A stretch of 64,000 nucleotides of DNA, taken from positions 47,299-111,298 of the forward strand of contig JAFQBH010000020.1 of the NCBI GenBank assembly GCA_017399765.1, in the 5' to 3' direction. Of the stretch, positions 9,931 through 18,448 are shown in pieces (the stretch's first letter is position 1; each line of letters starts with the position of its first letter). The stretch comes from Oscillospiraceae bacterium (GTDB lineage Bacteria > Bacillota > Clostridia > Oscillospirales > Ruminococcaceae). A program made the position numbers and the translations under genes. A model generated the notes under the pieces. That model was not told where the DNA came from and did not search any database. It was given only the letters and a program-made list of their open reading frames with translations.

Positions 9931-10564
9931 AGCTGTGATATCTTGTTTTGAGCACCGTAAGAACGCAAACCTTTTCAGCACCTTTGTCATAAAGAGCCGA
10001 TGCACATTCCGTAACGGTGCTTCCGGTTGTAAAAATATCGTCAACAAGCAAAACCTTTTTTCCGAAAACCGAATCCGAAGATTCAAAAGCACCCGCAAGA
10101 TTAAGCCGTCTTTCCGAAACAGAAAGTTTGTGCTGTTTTTCAGTTTTGCGGATTTTCTTTAAATAATCCGGTCGGAAAGGAATATCCGCAAGAAGCGAAA
10201 ACTTTTTGGTAAGTTCGGAAAGTCTTGTGCTTTTTGTTTCAAAAGCCGGAACGGGGATAACCGCATCGAAATCGCGATCTTCAAGTTTTTCGTAACCGAG
10301 CAAAAGCCAGTCGCAAAGGGTATCGAAACAAAAAGCATAATCCGTTCCGAATTTAAAACGAAGAACGGTTTCCTTTGCGGGACCCTCATAATAAAAAGCG
10401 CAGGCAAAGCCGTTGAAATAATTTCCCGAAGCTATACATTCAGAAAGACAGCTGGGGCAAAGGCAGTTTCCGCGTACTGCTTTTTTACAGGAAATGCAGT
10501 TATAAGTGAAAAGTGAATTTCCAAAACGTTTAATTTTATATAAAGTTTTTGATAAGGAAAACAA
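9929..10564 (-). CDS. comF: ComF family protein (phosphoribosyltransferase-like)
   Basis: ComF proteins take part in DNA uptake and recombination in competent bacteria and carry a PRTase fold. The N-terminus has a four-cysteine zinc site (CISCKK and CLCPSCLSEC), the centre has FAFYYEGPAKETVLRFKF-like sequence, and the C-terminus has the PRPP loop VLLVDDIFTTGSTVTEC. I chose a TTG start preceded by GAGGTGA, giving 211 residues, close to the usual size. A GTG 48 bases further upstream (10612) would extend it into the regulator gene but has no Shine-Dalgarno. It follows the Xre gene and is probably cotranscribed. Confidence 0.85.
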   Translation of the reverse strand: MFSLSKTLYKIKRFGNSLFTYNCISCKKAVRGNCLCPSCLSECIASGNYFNGFACAFYYEGPAKETVLRFKFGTDYAFCFDTLCDWLLLGYEKLEDRDFDAVIPVPAFETKSTRLSELTKKFSLLADIPFRPDYLKKIRKTEKQHKLSVSERRLNLAGAFESSDSVFGKKVLLVDDIFTTGSTVTECASALYDKGAEKVCVLTVLKTRYHS

Positions 10565-10574
10565 AAAAGTCACC

Positions 10575-10769
10575 TCAGTCCGAAAGCCCAAGAATATAAT
10601 CGGTTGTGACACCGTAAATTTTTGAAAGAGAAATCAAAATTTCACTTGGGATATCGAGAAAACCGCTTTCGTATCTGGAATAAGTCGATTGACTGATATT
10701 AAGCATTTCGGCAAGCTGTTTTTGGCTGAAGTCTTTGTCTTCTCTTAAATCTCTGATTCTTTTATACAT
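10575..10769 (-). CDS. Small Xre-family DNA-binding regulator
   Basis: At 64 residues this protein is almost entirely a helix-turn-helix domain: LREDKDFSQKQLAEMLNISQSTYSRYESG covers the recognition helices and the C-terminus is the usual YGVTTDYILGLSD. It is likely a repressor of its own transcript. The ATG follows GGGTGAT. Directly upstream lies a pair of perfect inverted 17-bp repeats, a good candidate operator. The gene precedes comF on the same strand. The regulated process is unknown; autoregulation is inferred from the palindromes. Confidence 0.85.
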   Translation of the reverse strand: MYKRIRDLREDKDFSQKQLAEMLNISQSTYSRYESGFLDIPSEILISLSKIYGVTTDYILGLSD

Positions 10770-10795
10770 GATATCACCCGAAAATCATCATATCC

Positions 10796-10837
10796 TATGC
10801 AATTACTGCATATCCGGTTTTATGCAGTAATTGCATA
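10796..10837. repeat. Perfect 17-bp inverted repeat, candidate operator of the Xre gene
   Basis: TATGCAATTACTGCATA and its exact reverse complement TATGCAGTAATTGCATA are separated by eight bases. Each arm is itself nearly palindromic (ATGCA-N5-TGCAT), so two repressor dimers could bind in tandem. It lies 27 bases upstream of the regulator start codon and has no T-run, which argues against a terminator. Confidence 0.7.
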
Positions 10838-10852
10838 AAACTTTGAAAAAGT

Positions 10853-10878
10853 AAACCCCGCATTTATGCGGGGTTTTT
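10853..10878 (-). terminator. Terminator after the large amidase gene
   Basis: An AACCCCGCAT/ATGCGGGGTT stem lies immediately beyond the amidase stop codon. The T-run is stronger in the + direction, but the only gene entering it is on the minus strand. Confidence 0.7.
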
Positions 10879-13314
10879 TCAGTTATCGCAAATTTCAAGA
10901 ACCGCTTTTGTAACGGCAAAGGCGGTTTTCTGGATATCAACTGGGTCAATAAGGCTTTCAAGTTCCTTCGGGTTCGAAACAAAACCAACTTCCAGCATAA
11001 CCGCGGGGCACATTGTCATTCTTGTTACGGAATAATAACCCGCTTCGGAACCTTCGTTGTCACGGTTGGTGGAAGCGCTTATGTAATCGCAAAGCCGCTT
11101 TGCAAAATCTGCGCTGTGGTCATAATGATAATAGACGTAAGTTCCGCACCAAAGGTTTGCGGGTGCGTTTTCCGCAACGGAGTTTGCGTGGCAGCAGATA
11201 TAAACGTCCGCATAGCCGTATCTTGCGGGATCTGTTCTTTGATAAGAATCAAGTTTTTCTTCCCCGGCGGTAATAAGAATAATATCCGCGCCGAGCTTTT
11301 CAAGGCTTTCCGCAATTGCCATTGTGTTGGCAAGGTTGATTTCGGATTCATAAACGCCCTCTTCGCCGACAACGCTCAAAGCGCCGGGGTCGCCGCCGCC
11401 ATGGCCGGAACAAACAGCCGCAGTGATTCCGGAAAGAGGCTTTCCGGGAATATCGGAAAGGCTCGGTTCTCCTTTAAGAACAACGGAAAAAGTTCCGTTT
11501 TCCGGATCGGTAAAAACATCCCAGCCCCAGAGCGCGGTTTTTGAATAAAAGTTAACTGTAACGCTTCCGTCGCCGTTATCAACGGGATTTATGCGGTACA
11601 TAAGGTTCGATTCCATATCCGTTGAGGAAAAATCGCTCCAGTTTGTGTTGAAAAGGGTTATGGAAAAGGTTTTTCCGCTAATTGATCCCTTAAAAGCCGG
11701 AATTTTGGAACATTCGAGAATGAGTTTTTCATAATTCTTTCCGATTTCGCGCTTTGCGGAAGAAACGCTGTTCGTAATATCGGTGTCACCGGTGATAAAT
11801 TCAATGTGCGAAGGTTTCATAAATCCGCCGCAGGAAACTTTATACCAGCCGTTTTCGGTGATTTCGGTTACGTAATCAAGACAGCCGGTGCGGAGAGTTG
11901 TAACGTAATTTCCGTTTTCGGCGGCTTCTTTTTCAACGCCGGAAAGTTCCGTTGCCGCCCTTACGGCAAGTTTTGCGTTTTCGCCGATATAATAAACGGA
12001 AGCGGCGCTTTCATATTCCGTTTTGCTTCCGTTATAGGAAAGATAATAGGTAACTTTTCCGATTTCGGTAACTTCGTTTTCGGAATAATCTCCGGAAAGG
12101 TCGATTTCCGCAGAAAATTTAGCCGGAACGCCCGGATCGGCATAGGCAACCTGTTTTAAAACAACGGTTTTTTCGCCGATTTTTGCGGAAACGGAACCGC
12201 CGGAAGGTCCGATACAGGAAATTTTTGTAACGGTGCTTTCGGAATTTATTACCGAAGCGGAGGAAGGCGCGCAGGAGGAAAGTTTTTTGGTGGTTCCGGA
12301 ACCGCCGCTTCCTGTTCCGAGTTTTATGGTTACGGAATCGGAATCATTTCCCTGGCTGAAGGTGAAGGTTTTCGCTTTTTTTGTAACGTCAACGGTTACA
12401 GCAAAAAGTCCGCCTTTACTTATGCGTTCAACTTCCTCACCGTTCATATAAAGAGGTTTTTCCGGGTCGGAAGTTCCGAAAATCGAATATTTATATGTTT
12501 CGACAGTAACGCTTGAGGAAACCGGTCTTGTAATTTTAAGTTCGGTGGGGACGGAAAAATCCGCATATTCATCAAGAACCTTGCTGTCGAAAAATTCAAG
12601 AAGAAAATCCCCGGTTCCAAAGCGGTTTTCGATAAGCGCGGAATAATCCGAAACGCAAAAACCAAAGCCGTTAAGCTTGTTTACAAGAAGCTGGTTGCTT
12701 ATTTCAAAAATATCGCCGTAAAAATCGCCTTTTGTGACCGGAAGAAGAATCCTTCCGAAATCGTTTATGGTAACAATTTCCGCTCCGGAAAATTTTTCGG
12801 AAATTTCGAGAAGATATTCCTCATATCCGTTTTCGGAATGGCAGGAGAGAAGGTTTTCAACAAAAAGGGTTTTGAAATAACCTTTTCCGAAAAGATATTC
12901 CGCCTTTTCAAGGGCTTTTTCGTCGCCGAAAGGAACAAGGAACGAAAGACGTTCGCTTCCGGAAGCGGCGAAATATTCCGCAATGGTTTCTTCCGAAATT
13001 TCATCGGAAAAGACGAGATGATTTCCGGGCTTGAGTCCTTTGAAATGACTTTCGTTCACGATAGTATAGATTTCAAAATATTCAATTCCGTTTGCGGCGC
13101 TTATAAAATCCGAATAAAGATCCATTGAATCGGTTTTTCTCAAATCGAGAAGAACGCCGCTAAAGCCTTTTTCAATGGCGAAAGAATAAACTTCTTCCGG
13201 AGAATCTTTTTCATCAACGGAAAAAAGACGAAACGGAACTTCGGCGCCGAAAGCTGTTATCGAAAGAAGAAAAACAGCCGCAACTGCAAAAATTAAAGAA
13301 ACAAGCTTTTTCAA
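10879..13314 (-). CDS. Secreted N-acetylmuramoyl-L-alanine amidase with large N-terminal region
   Basis: It is predicted to cleave the amide bond between MurNAc and L-Ala in peptidoglycan outside the cell. A signal peptide is clear (MKKLVSLIFAVAAVFLL, cleavage after AFG-A). The last 200 residues are an Amidase_3 domain with the zinc ligands of SGHGGGDPGA, a Glu in EGVYESEIN, CCHANS, and the catalytic Glu in MLEVGFVSN. The first 250 residues (VYSFAIEKGFSGVLLDLRKTD) look like a TIM-barrel glycoside-hydrolase-like fold, followed by beta-rich and SH3-like segments. At 811 residues it is much longer than simple amidases. Its start overlaps the upstream cysteine-rich gene by four bases. Confidence 0.87.
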   Translation of the reverse strand: MKKLVSLIFAVAAVFLLSITAFGAEVPFRLFSVDEKDSPEEVYSFAIEKGFSGVLLDLRKTDSMDLYSDFISAANGIEYFEIYTIVNESHFKGLKPGNHLVFSDEISEETIAEYFAASGSERLSFLVPFGDEKALEKAEYLFGKGYFKTLFVENLLSCHSENGYEEYLLEISEKFSGAEIVTINDFGRILLPVTKGDFYGDIFEISNQLLVNKLNGFGFCVSDYSALIENRFGTGDFLLEFFDSKVLDEYADFSVPTELKITRPVSSSVTVETYKYSIFGTSDPEKPLYMNGEEVERISKGGLFAVTVDVTKKAKTFTFSQGNDSDSVTIKLGTGSGGSGTTKKLSSCAPSSASVINSESTVTKISCIGPSGGSVSAKIGEKTVVLKQVAYADPGVPAKFSAEIDLSGDYSENEVTEIGKVTYYLSYNGSKTEYESAASVYYIGENAKLAVRAATELSGVEKEAAENGNYVTTLRTGCLDYVTEITENGWYKVSCGGFMKPSHIEFITGDTDITNSVSSAKREIGKNYEKLILECSKIPAFKGSISGKTFSITLFNTNWSDFSSTDMESNLMYRINPVDNGDGSVTVNFYSKTALWGWDVFTDPENGTFSVVLKGEPSLSDIPGKPLSGITAAVCSGHGGGDPGALSVVGEEGVYESEINLANTMAIAESLEKLGADIILITAGEEKLDSYQRTDPARYGYADVYICCHANSVAENAPANLWCGTYVYYHYDHSADFAKRLCDYISASTNRDNEGSEAGYYSVTRMTMCPAVMLEVGFVSNPKELESLIDPVDIQKTAFAVTKAVLEICDN

Positions 13315-13532
13315 ATTTTAAATTCCTCCGGGTCAAAGGTCGGAAGTTCCGGTGCCTTCGGGCGCGGAACTCTTAAAAGCGGGTCGTAATCAAAACTGCG
13401 GCAATGGAAACCTTTTTCAACAATGCCTTTTTTCTTGCAAAGAACGTTTTTTCCGTCGGCGGAAAGATAGCCAAGGGAGCAATATTCACATCTCGGTTCA
13501 ATATTTTTATCGAAGAATTTTTTATCAAACAT
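13311..13532 (-). CDS. Small conserved cysteine-rich protein
   Basis: This 73-residue protein has a CEYCSLGYLSADGKNVLCKKKG segment plus a later FHCRSFDYDPLLRVPRP segment, giving four cysteines able to hold a metal or Fe-S site. The ATG sits behind GGAGG. It overlaps the following amidase gene by four bases (ATGA), so the two are translationally coupled. I cannot assign a function. Similar short proteins with a C-terminal RVPRPKAPELP-like tail seem common in clostridia, but that is recollection and not a search result. Confidence 0.8.
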   Translation of the reverse strand: MFDKKFFDKNIEPRCEYCSLGYLSADGKNVLCKKKGIVEKGFHCRSFDYDPLLRVPRPKAPELPTFDPEEFKI

Positions 13533-13587
13533 AAAGGAATTTCCTCCGTTTCGGGAAATTTATTTACATTTATAATATCATATATTT

Positions 13588-14715
13588 TTATGTTTGGCTA
13601 TGCCAAAAAATATTAAATTTATTCCAAATCCGACTTAAAAACGGTTCTTTTTCGCTTTTAGGCGGAACAATTGAAAGAAGAAAAAGCGAAGCCATGCAAA
13701 GAAGGCTTACCGCCGCCGGCGCCGAAGCAGAAAGAACCGCTTCAACGCTTCCTCCATTCGCAGAAAAAACAGCAGCAGTATCTTTGGAAAAAGCAAAAAA
13801 TATCCTTAAAATTGCCGCTGTTATTCCCGCATGAAAGAACCTTGAAACAATGAACGGAAAAAGCGGAATTTCGCTTTCTTCCGTTACCGCCGCAACCTGT
13901 AAAATCACCGAAATTCCGGAAAAGGAAGCTATCGCTCCGGCGGCAACAACTGCGGAAAAACCGCCGATTTCGGCGCAGGAAAAAACACCGGCGGTAACTT
14001 CGAAAAATCCCGAAAGAATTGCCGCGGCAAAAGGTTTTTCTTCCGAAAAACCAAAAAATGTTCCTGCGGAAGCAATTTCAAGGATTCCGCAGGCGATTAC
14101 AATAAAAGCGCACATCCGAAAACAGCTTTCCGCCGCGGAAATTATAGATTCGATCACCAAAGCAGAATTGCTTCGGTAATTTCCGGCGGAAGGAATTTTC
14201 GGGAAATCGCGTTTTTTTGAAAAAGCGGAAAGCAAAACCGCAATTATAAATGCGGAAAAAATCTGCGCCGAAAAAAGCAAAAACCCGGTTTCAATGCTCC
14301 CGAAAATTCCGATTCCGACCGCGGCAATAAGAAAAGGCGGTCCGGCGTTTACGCAAAAACAAAGCATTCTTGCTCCGGTTTTTCGGTCGATTTTTCCCTC
14401 AAGAACAGAATCGTTAATACATTTTGCCGCCGAAGGATATCCGCCGATGGCTGCCGAAAGCAAAATTCCGCCGCAGCTTTCGGGAATTTTAAAAAGCTTC
14501 GTAAAAGGTCGGAAAAGCTTTGAAAAAAATTCCGCCGCTCTGCTTTTGCAGATAAAAACCGAAAGCGCCATAAAGGGAAAAAGCGCCGGGATAACATAAT
14601 AGGAACACATAAAAAGCCCCCGGCGAATCCCTTCGCCGAGTTCCGAACTCTTAAAAAGAAGCATTACGCAAAGAGAAAAAGCACAAAGCGCCGTTAAAAA
14701 ACTTTTTTTAGTCAA
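13588..14715 (-). CDS. YlbJ-like sporulation membrane protein (nucleoside-recognition/Gate fold)
   Basis: YlbJ-type proteins are polytopic membrane proteins needed for spore cortex or coat formation in Bacillus. The 375-residue product has about eight to ten hydrophobic segments. It also has typical motifs: SYYVIPALFPFMALSVF near residue 40, GGYPSAAKCIND near residue 90 and CFCVNAGPPFLIAAVG near residue 115. Start is a TTG; the Shine-Dalgarno (AAAGGGTTGGTG) is weak, so the start is less certain. No terminator is seen after it. The presence of sigG in this window supports a spore-former. Confidence 0.8.
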   Translation of the reverse strand: MTKKSFLTALCAFSLCVMLLFKSSELGEGIRRGLFMCSYYVIPALFPFMALSVFICKSRAAEFFSKLFRPFTKLFKIPESCGGILLSAAIGGYPSAAKCINDSVLEGKIDRKTGARMLCFCVNAGPPFLIAAVGIGIFGSIETGFLLFSAQIFSAFIIAVLLSAFSKKRDFPKIPSAGNYRSNSALVIESIISAAESCFRMCAFIVIACGILEIASAGTFFGFSEEKPFAAAILSGFFEVTAGVFSCAEIGGFSAVVAAGAIASFSGISVILQVAAVTEESEIPLFPFIVSRFFHAGITAAILRIFFAFSKDTAAVFSANGGSVEAVLSASAPAAVSLLCMASLFLLSIVPPKSEKEPFLSRIWNKFNIFWHSQT

Positions 14716-14757
14716 AAAACACCAACCCTTTTCCGCAAGTTTGGAACAATTCGCGCC

Positions 14758-14786
14758 TTGATGTAAGGCGCTTTATGTGATATCAT
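14758..14786 (+). promoter_or_regulatory. Sigma-A promoter for the cyclase-fold lipoprotein gene
   Basis: TTGATG and TATCAT are separated by 17 bases. The predicted transcript start is near 14793, at the first in-frame ATG, which supports the downstream TTG at 14832 as the real start. Confidence 0.65.
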
Positions 14787-14831
14787 AAATCTATGAAAAA
14801 AAGAGCTGTTTTAGAAAGGGGAAATGTTTTC

Positions 14832-15782
14832 TTGAAAAAACTTCTGGCTTTCGTTTTGATATTTATGCTGATTTTTTCCGGTTGCGGCGCCGAAAAAATC
14901 GGAACCGATTACGATTTTTCAAAAGTTATGGAAGAAACCATGGCGAACATAATCGAAAACGCACCGGATCCGGGCCACAGCAGTATTTCCGGTGAATGGT
15001 CGGTAATGGTTGCAAAAAGATACGGTGCCGAAGTTCCGGAAGGCTGGGATGAAACCTATTATAAAAATCTTTGCGCAACTCTTGAGGAAAATTCCGGAAT
15101 TTTGACGAACACAAAACACAGCAATTATTCAAGGGCGGCTCTTACCGTTACCGCAATCGGAAAAGACCCGACGAATGTTGAAGGGTATAACCTTTTTGAA
15201 CATCATTCCGATTTTGAATTTGTTTCAAAACAAGGGCTTCCGGGAAGCATCTTCTCTCTGATTTCTCTCGATTCCGCAGGATATGAAATTCCCGGTGTTG
15301 ACAGAAATGTTTTTATCGAACATATCCTTTCGGAAGAATATGAAGTCGGCGGCTGGGCGCTTAAAGGCGAAGAACCGGACGTTGATATAACCGCCCAGGT
15401 TATCCAGGCTTTTGCTCCCTATTACGGAAAAGACGAAAAAATAACCGCGGCAGTTGACAGAGCGGTGGAGCATCTTTCCAAAGTCCAGCAGGAAAACGGC
15501 GGATTTTTCGCTTGGGAAGGCGAAAACGTCCAGACCACGGCCCAGGTTATAATCGCCCTTTCCTCGATTGGAATCAATATCCGCACAGATGAGCGCTTTA
15601 TCAAAGAAGACGGCTGGATAGGTTCCTATTTCATGCAGTATTACCTCGGGGACGGAGCTTTCTGCCACACTCTCGGAATGGCAAAGGACCCTATGGCAAC
15701 CGACCAGTGCATGCAGGCTATGATAGCTCTCGAGCTTTTTGAAAAAGGCGAAAGGTTCTACGATTTTACAAAAATTGAATAA
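14832..15782 (+). CDS. Lipoprotein with prenyltransferase/squalene-cyclase-like repeats
   Basis: This exported protein has a lipoprotein signal (MKKLLAFVLIFMLIFSGCG, lipobox SGC) and would be anchored to the outer face of the membrane. The mature part contains alpha/alpha-toroid type repeats, recognisable as GGWALKGEEPDVDITAQVIQA, NGGFFAWEGENVQTTAQVIIAL and DPMATDQCMQAMIAL. Such domains occur in surface proteins and near cobalamin uptake genes, where they may bind ligands; no catalytic Asp-rich motif is visible. The TTG start is supported by AAAGGGG ten bases upstream. The ligand is unknown. Confidence 0.8.
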   Translation: MKKLLAFVLIFMLIFSGCGAEKIGTDYDFSKVMEETMANIIENAPDPGHSSISGEWSVMVAKRYGAEVPEGWDETYYKNLCATLEENSGILTNTKHSNYSRAALTVTAIGKDPTNVEGYNLFEHHSDFEFVSKQGLPGSIFSLISLDSAGYEIPGVDRNVFIEHILSEEYEVGGWALKGEEPDVDITAQVIQAFAPYYGKDEKITAAVDRAVEHLSKVQQENGGFFAWEGENVQTTAQVIIALSSIGINIRTDERFIKEDGWIGSYFMQYYLGDGAFCHTLGMAKDPMATDQCMQAMIALELFEKGERFYDFTKIE

Positions 15783-15794
15783 TAAAAAACCTAT

Positions 15795-15822
15795 GGCGGG
15801 GGCTTGCTCCCGCCGTTTTTTA
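15795..15822 (+). terminator. Terminator after the lipoprotein gene
   Basis: GGCGGGGGC-TTGC-TCCCGCC stem followed by G and T6. Confidence 0.8.
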
Positions 15823-15900
15823 TCAAAAAATCCACTGGCTCAACAGTCCATTGACGAAAAAAAGTTTCTGAATTAAAATAGCGGGCAGGAGGTGAAGAAA

Positions 15901-16902
15901 ATGACCGACAAAAAAACTTTCGGTTCGTTTATCAAAAGCAAGCGGATCGAAAAGAACTATTCCCAAAAGGAACTGGCGGAAATGCTTTATGTGACCGAAG
16001 GCGCCGTCAGCAAATGGGAAAGGGGAATATCTTATCCCGACATCACGTTGGTTTCCGATATATGCCGGATTCTTGATATAAGCGAGCACGAATTTATTAC
16101 TTCATCAACGGATACGGCTGAAAGGGAAATGAAGCTTGATGCAAAAAAATTCCGAGTAATTCGCGGAACCTGGTTCTGGGTTCCGACAATTTCATATATT
16201 GCCGCGGCGCTGATTTGTTTTATCTGCAATCTTGCGGTGAACCGCACTCTCTCCTGGTTTTTCGTTGTTCTGGCGGCGCTTATCTGCGCCTATTCATTCG
16301 TACCGACTTTCACAAGTTTTTTTGAATCCAAAAAACTTCTTGTTTTTGCGGCAACAAGCTATCTTTCAATATGTCTGCTTTTGTTTGTCTGCGCGGTATA
16401 TACAAAAGGTTTTTCCTGGTTTATAACAGCCTGCATCGGAACTTTAATGGGTTATGCTCTGCTGTTTTTACCGATATTACTTTCTAAAACAAAACTATCC
16501 CGCTGGAAATTTTTAATTGCCTTCGGTTCGATTTTTGTTTTGAGCGTTCTGATGATTTTAAATATCCGTATTTGGGAAACTTTTCCGCTTTGGAAAGCGA
16601 TAGCTATGACCTGCTATGGTTTTGTGCCGGTTATTTTGTCCGCATATATTTGTACTTTAAAAATTGAGGCGTTTTTAAAAGCCGGAATCTGCACCGCGTT
16701 GAGTGCGGTTATGCTGTATTTTGCAAATTTTGTTGCAAAATGGCTTTTTGGTCCTTCGGACAGCAGTTATAAAATAGATTTTTATAACTGGGAAGAATGT
16801 ATTAACGGAAACATTAATTTTATCTGTCTTGTTTCGCTTCTTTTTATCGCCGCAATTCTTTTCGGAATCGGAATTTACAGAACCCAAAAAATGAATAAAT
16901 AA
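15901..16902 (+). CDS. Membrane-anchored Xre-family regulator
   Basis: The first 70 residues are an Xre helix-turn-helix (SKRIEKNYSQKELAEMLYVTEGAVSKWERG). Residues from about 95 to 333 contain seven or eight hydrophobic membrane segments. This is a known Firmicutes layout in which a DNA-binding domain is tethered to a membrane sensor; signal and targets are unknown. I chose the ATG behind AGGAGGTGA; a GTG nine bases upstream is part of that binding site. No target operon is obvious, since the gene stands alone between two terminators. Confidence 0.82.
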   Translation: MTDKKTFGSFIKSKRIEKNYSQKELAEMLYVTEGAVSKWERGISYPDITLVSDICRILDISEHEFITSSTDTAEREMKLDAKKFRVIRGTWFWVPTISYIAAALICFICNLAVNRTLSWFFVVLAALICAYSFVPTFTSFFESKKLLVFAATSYLSICLLLFVCAVYTKGFSWFITACIGTLMGYALLFLPILLSKTKLSRWKFLIAFGSIFVLSVLMILNIRIWETFPLWKAIAMTCYGFVPVILSAYICTLKIEAFLKAGICTALSAVMLYFANFVAKWLFGPSDSSYKIDFYNWEECINGNINFICLVSLLFIAAILFGIGIYRTQKMNK

Positions 16903-16907
16903 AAAAA

Positions 16908-16936
16908 TCCCGGCCGCCGGCCGGGATTTTTGTTTT
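16908..16936. terminator. Bidirectional terminator
   Basis: AATCCCGGCCG/CGGCCGGGATT-like stem with A-run and T-run flanks between two converging genes. Confidence 0.82.
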
Positions 16937-16939
16937 TTT

Positions 16940-17542
16940 TTATTTGCTTTCTTTTTTCTTTGCAAGTTTCGGGTTCTTCGCGCGTTTTTTCTTAACGGAA
17001 TATCCCATCTGGCCGATTTTTTTGCCCTGTGCAAAATATTCGCCGTGGGAATAGAACATAACTCCGGCTTTGCGAAGGTCAAGTCTTCCGTCCTCGTCGA
17101 TATATTTATCGTCAACCTGAATTGCTACGATTTCTGCAATGAACATATCGTGGCTTCCGAGATGCTTTACTTCGGTTACCTTGCATTCAAGGGAAATGGG
17201 GCTTTGGGCAAGAATCGGTGCGGAAACTTTCGATGCCGGAAGGGCGGTAAGCTTCATTTCCGCAAATTTATCGGTATCTTTTCCGGAACGCACTCCGCAG
17301 AAATCCGCCGCGCGAACAAGGGAATCGGTGGTAACGTTGATAACAAATTCGCCGCTTTCAGCGATAAGGTGGTGACTCCATCTTTCAGGACGAACGGAAA
17401 TATAGGTCATCGCCGGGCTGGAGTTGATGATTCCGGTCCATGCAATGGTGAGAACGTTGGGTTCTTCAACGGTGCCGCAGGTTACAAGAGCCGCGGGAAG
17501 AGGAGAAAGAAGAGTTGCGGGTTTCCAAACTTGTTTAGCCAT
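16940..17542 (-). CDS. Flavin reductase-like (FMN-binding split-barrel) protein
   Basis: These proteins bind FMN and reduce flavin or act as flavoredoxins in the cytoplasm. Family features are LSPLPAALVTCGTVEEPNVLTIAWTG near the start, the central SPAMTYISVRPERWSHHLI, and FVINVTTDSLVRAADFCGV around residue 75. The C-terminus is a short lysine-rich tail (KKKRAKNPKLAKKK). The ATG after GGAGG is preferred; a TTG 12 bases earlier overlaps that site. Length is 200 residues. The physiological partner is not evident from neighbours. Confidence 0.85.
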   Translation of the reverse strand: MAKQVWKPATLLSPLPAALVTCGTVEEPNVLTIAWTGIINSSPAMTYISVRPERWSHHLIAESGEFVINVTTDSLVRAADFCGVRSGKDTDKFAEMKLTALPASKVSAPILAQSPISLECKVTEVKHLGSHDMFIAEIVAIQVDDKYIDEDGRLDLRKAGVMFYSHGEYFAQGKKIGQMGYSVKKKRAKNPKLAKKKESK

Positions 17543-17661
17543 GTTTTCCTCCAAAGTTTTTTAGTGATATTTTATTATATCATTTTAATGTGGCAAATAA
17601 AACCCTTTTTTTACCTTGAATTATTTTTCTTTTTCGGAGGAAAATATTTTCGGGTGATTTG

Positions 17662-18069
17662 ATGGAAAAAATTAAAAATAACGGAAAAATTTTTGTTTTC
17701 GGCGCAGTGGGCTATTTTCTTCTGGAAACTCTTTGGCGCGGTCACAGCCATTGGTCAATGGCCGCCGCCGGAGGAATTTCACTTTTATGCCTTATAAAAA
17801 TTTTCAAAAAACTTAAAAACGCGCCGCTTTATTTTAAAGCAATTGTCGGCGGAACGGTAATAACCGCCGTTGAATTTGTTTTCGGAATTGTTTTTAACCT
17901 TTTGCTCGGAATGTCTGTTTGGGATTATTCAACCGTTCCGGGAAATATCCTCGGACAGATTTGCCCCTTGTTCAGCGTTCTTTGGTGCGGTCTGAGTTTT
18001 ATTGTTGCGTTTTTTGAAAAACTTATTTCCTCCGGAAAAATATTTCTTCCGAAAAAGGCGCTTCCATAA
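17662..18069 (+). CDS. Four-helix membrane protein (CmpB/DUF1113-like putative ABC permease family)
   Basis: The product has 135 residues and four hydrophobic segments. Motifs such as ETLWRGHSHWSMAAAGGI and GMSVWDYSTVPGNILGQICPLFSVLWC resemble the small membrane family annotated as putative ABC-transporter type IV (PF06541). That family has an acidic residue in the first helix and a WDYS motif. The ATG follows GGTGA closely, with a GGAGG further upstream. No ATPase gene is adjacent, so a transport role is uncertain. Confidence 0.7.
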   Translation: MEKIKNNGKIFVFGAVGYFLLETLWRGHSHWSMAAAGGISLLCLIKIFKKLKNAPLYFKAIVGGTVITAVEFVFGIVFNLLLGMSVWDYSTVPGNILGQICPLFSVLWCGLSFIVAFFEKLISSGKIFLPKKALP

Positions 18070-18123
18070 TTTTTCCGGAATATAAACGCCTCTTCGGTCA
18101 AAAATAATGCCGAGGTGAAGAAA

Positions 18124-18333
18124 ATGAGCAGTAACCGAGAGAAACTTAAAAATATGGGTGGGCCGGCGTTTGAAAACGACCCAAAAAGGGCAAGACCGTT
18201 TGGAACTTTTAACCCAATGCAGCAGGAACGTATCATTACTCATATGAATACGATTGGTTCCAAAAGAGAAGAGATGCACCGGCTTAATAACGCCATAAAC
18301 ATTGCGGATATGGTTGATATTGATTCTATCTGA
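18124..18333 (+). CDS. Small hypothetical protein
   Basis: This 69-residue, charged and Met/Asn-rich protein starts at an ATG seven bases behind GAGGTGA; a GTG nine bases earlier belongs to the binding site. It has no hydrophobic segment. The centre reads PKRARPFGTFNPMQQERI and the C-terminus INIADMVDIDSI. I do not recognise it. Its good Shine-Dalgarno and codon usage like its neighbours argue that it is real. Confidence 0.65.
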   Translation: MSSNREKLKNMGGPAFENDPKRARPFGTFNPMQQERIITHMNTIGSKREEMHRLNNAINIADMVDIDSI

Positions 18334-18448
18334 AAACCGCAAAAAGTTTCCGCAGGGGAGAAGGAAGAAGTTTCTCCTTTGCCTACATAAAATTAACCTA
18401 AAAACTCCTTTCGGAATAAAATAAATTACGGAGGGAGGAGATACATAT

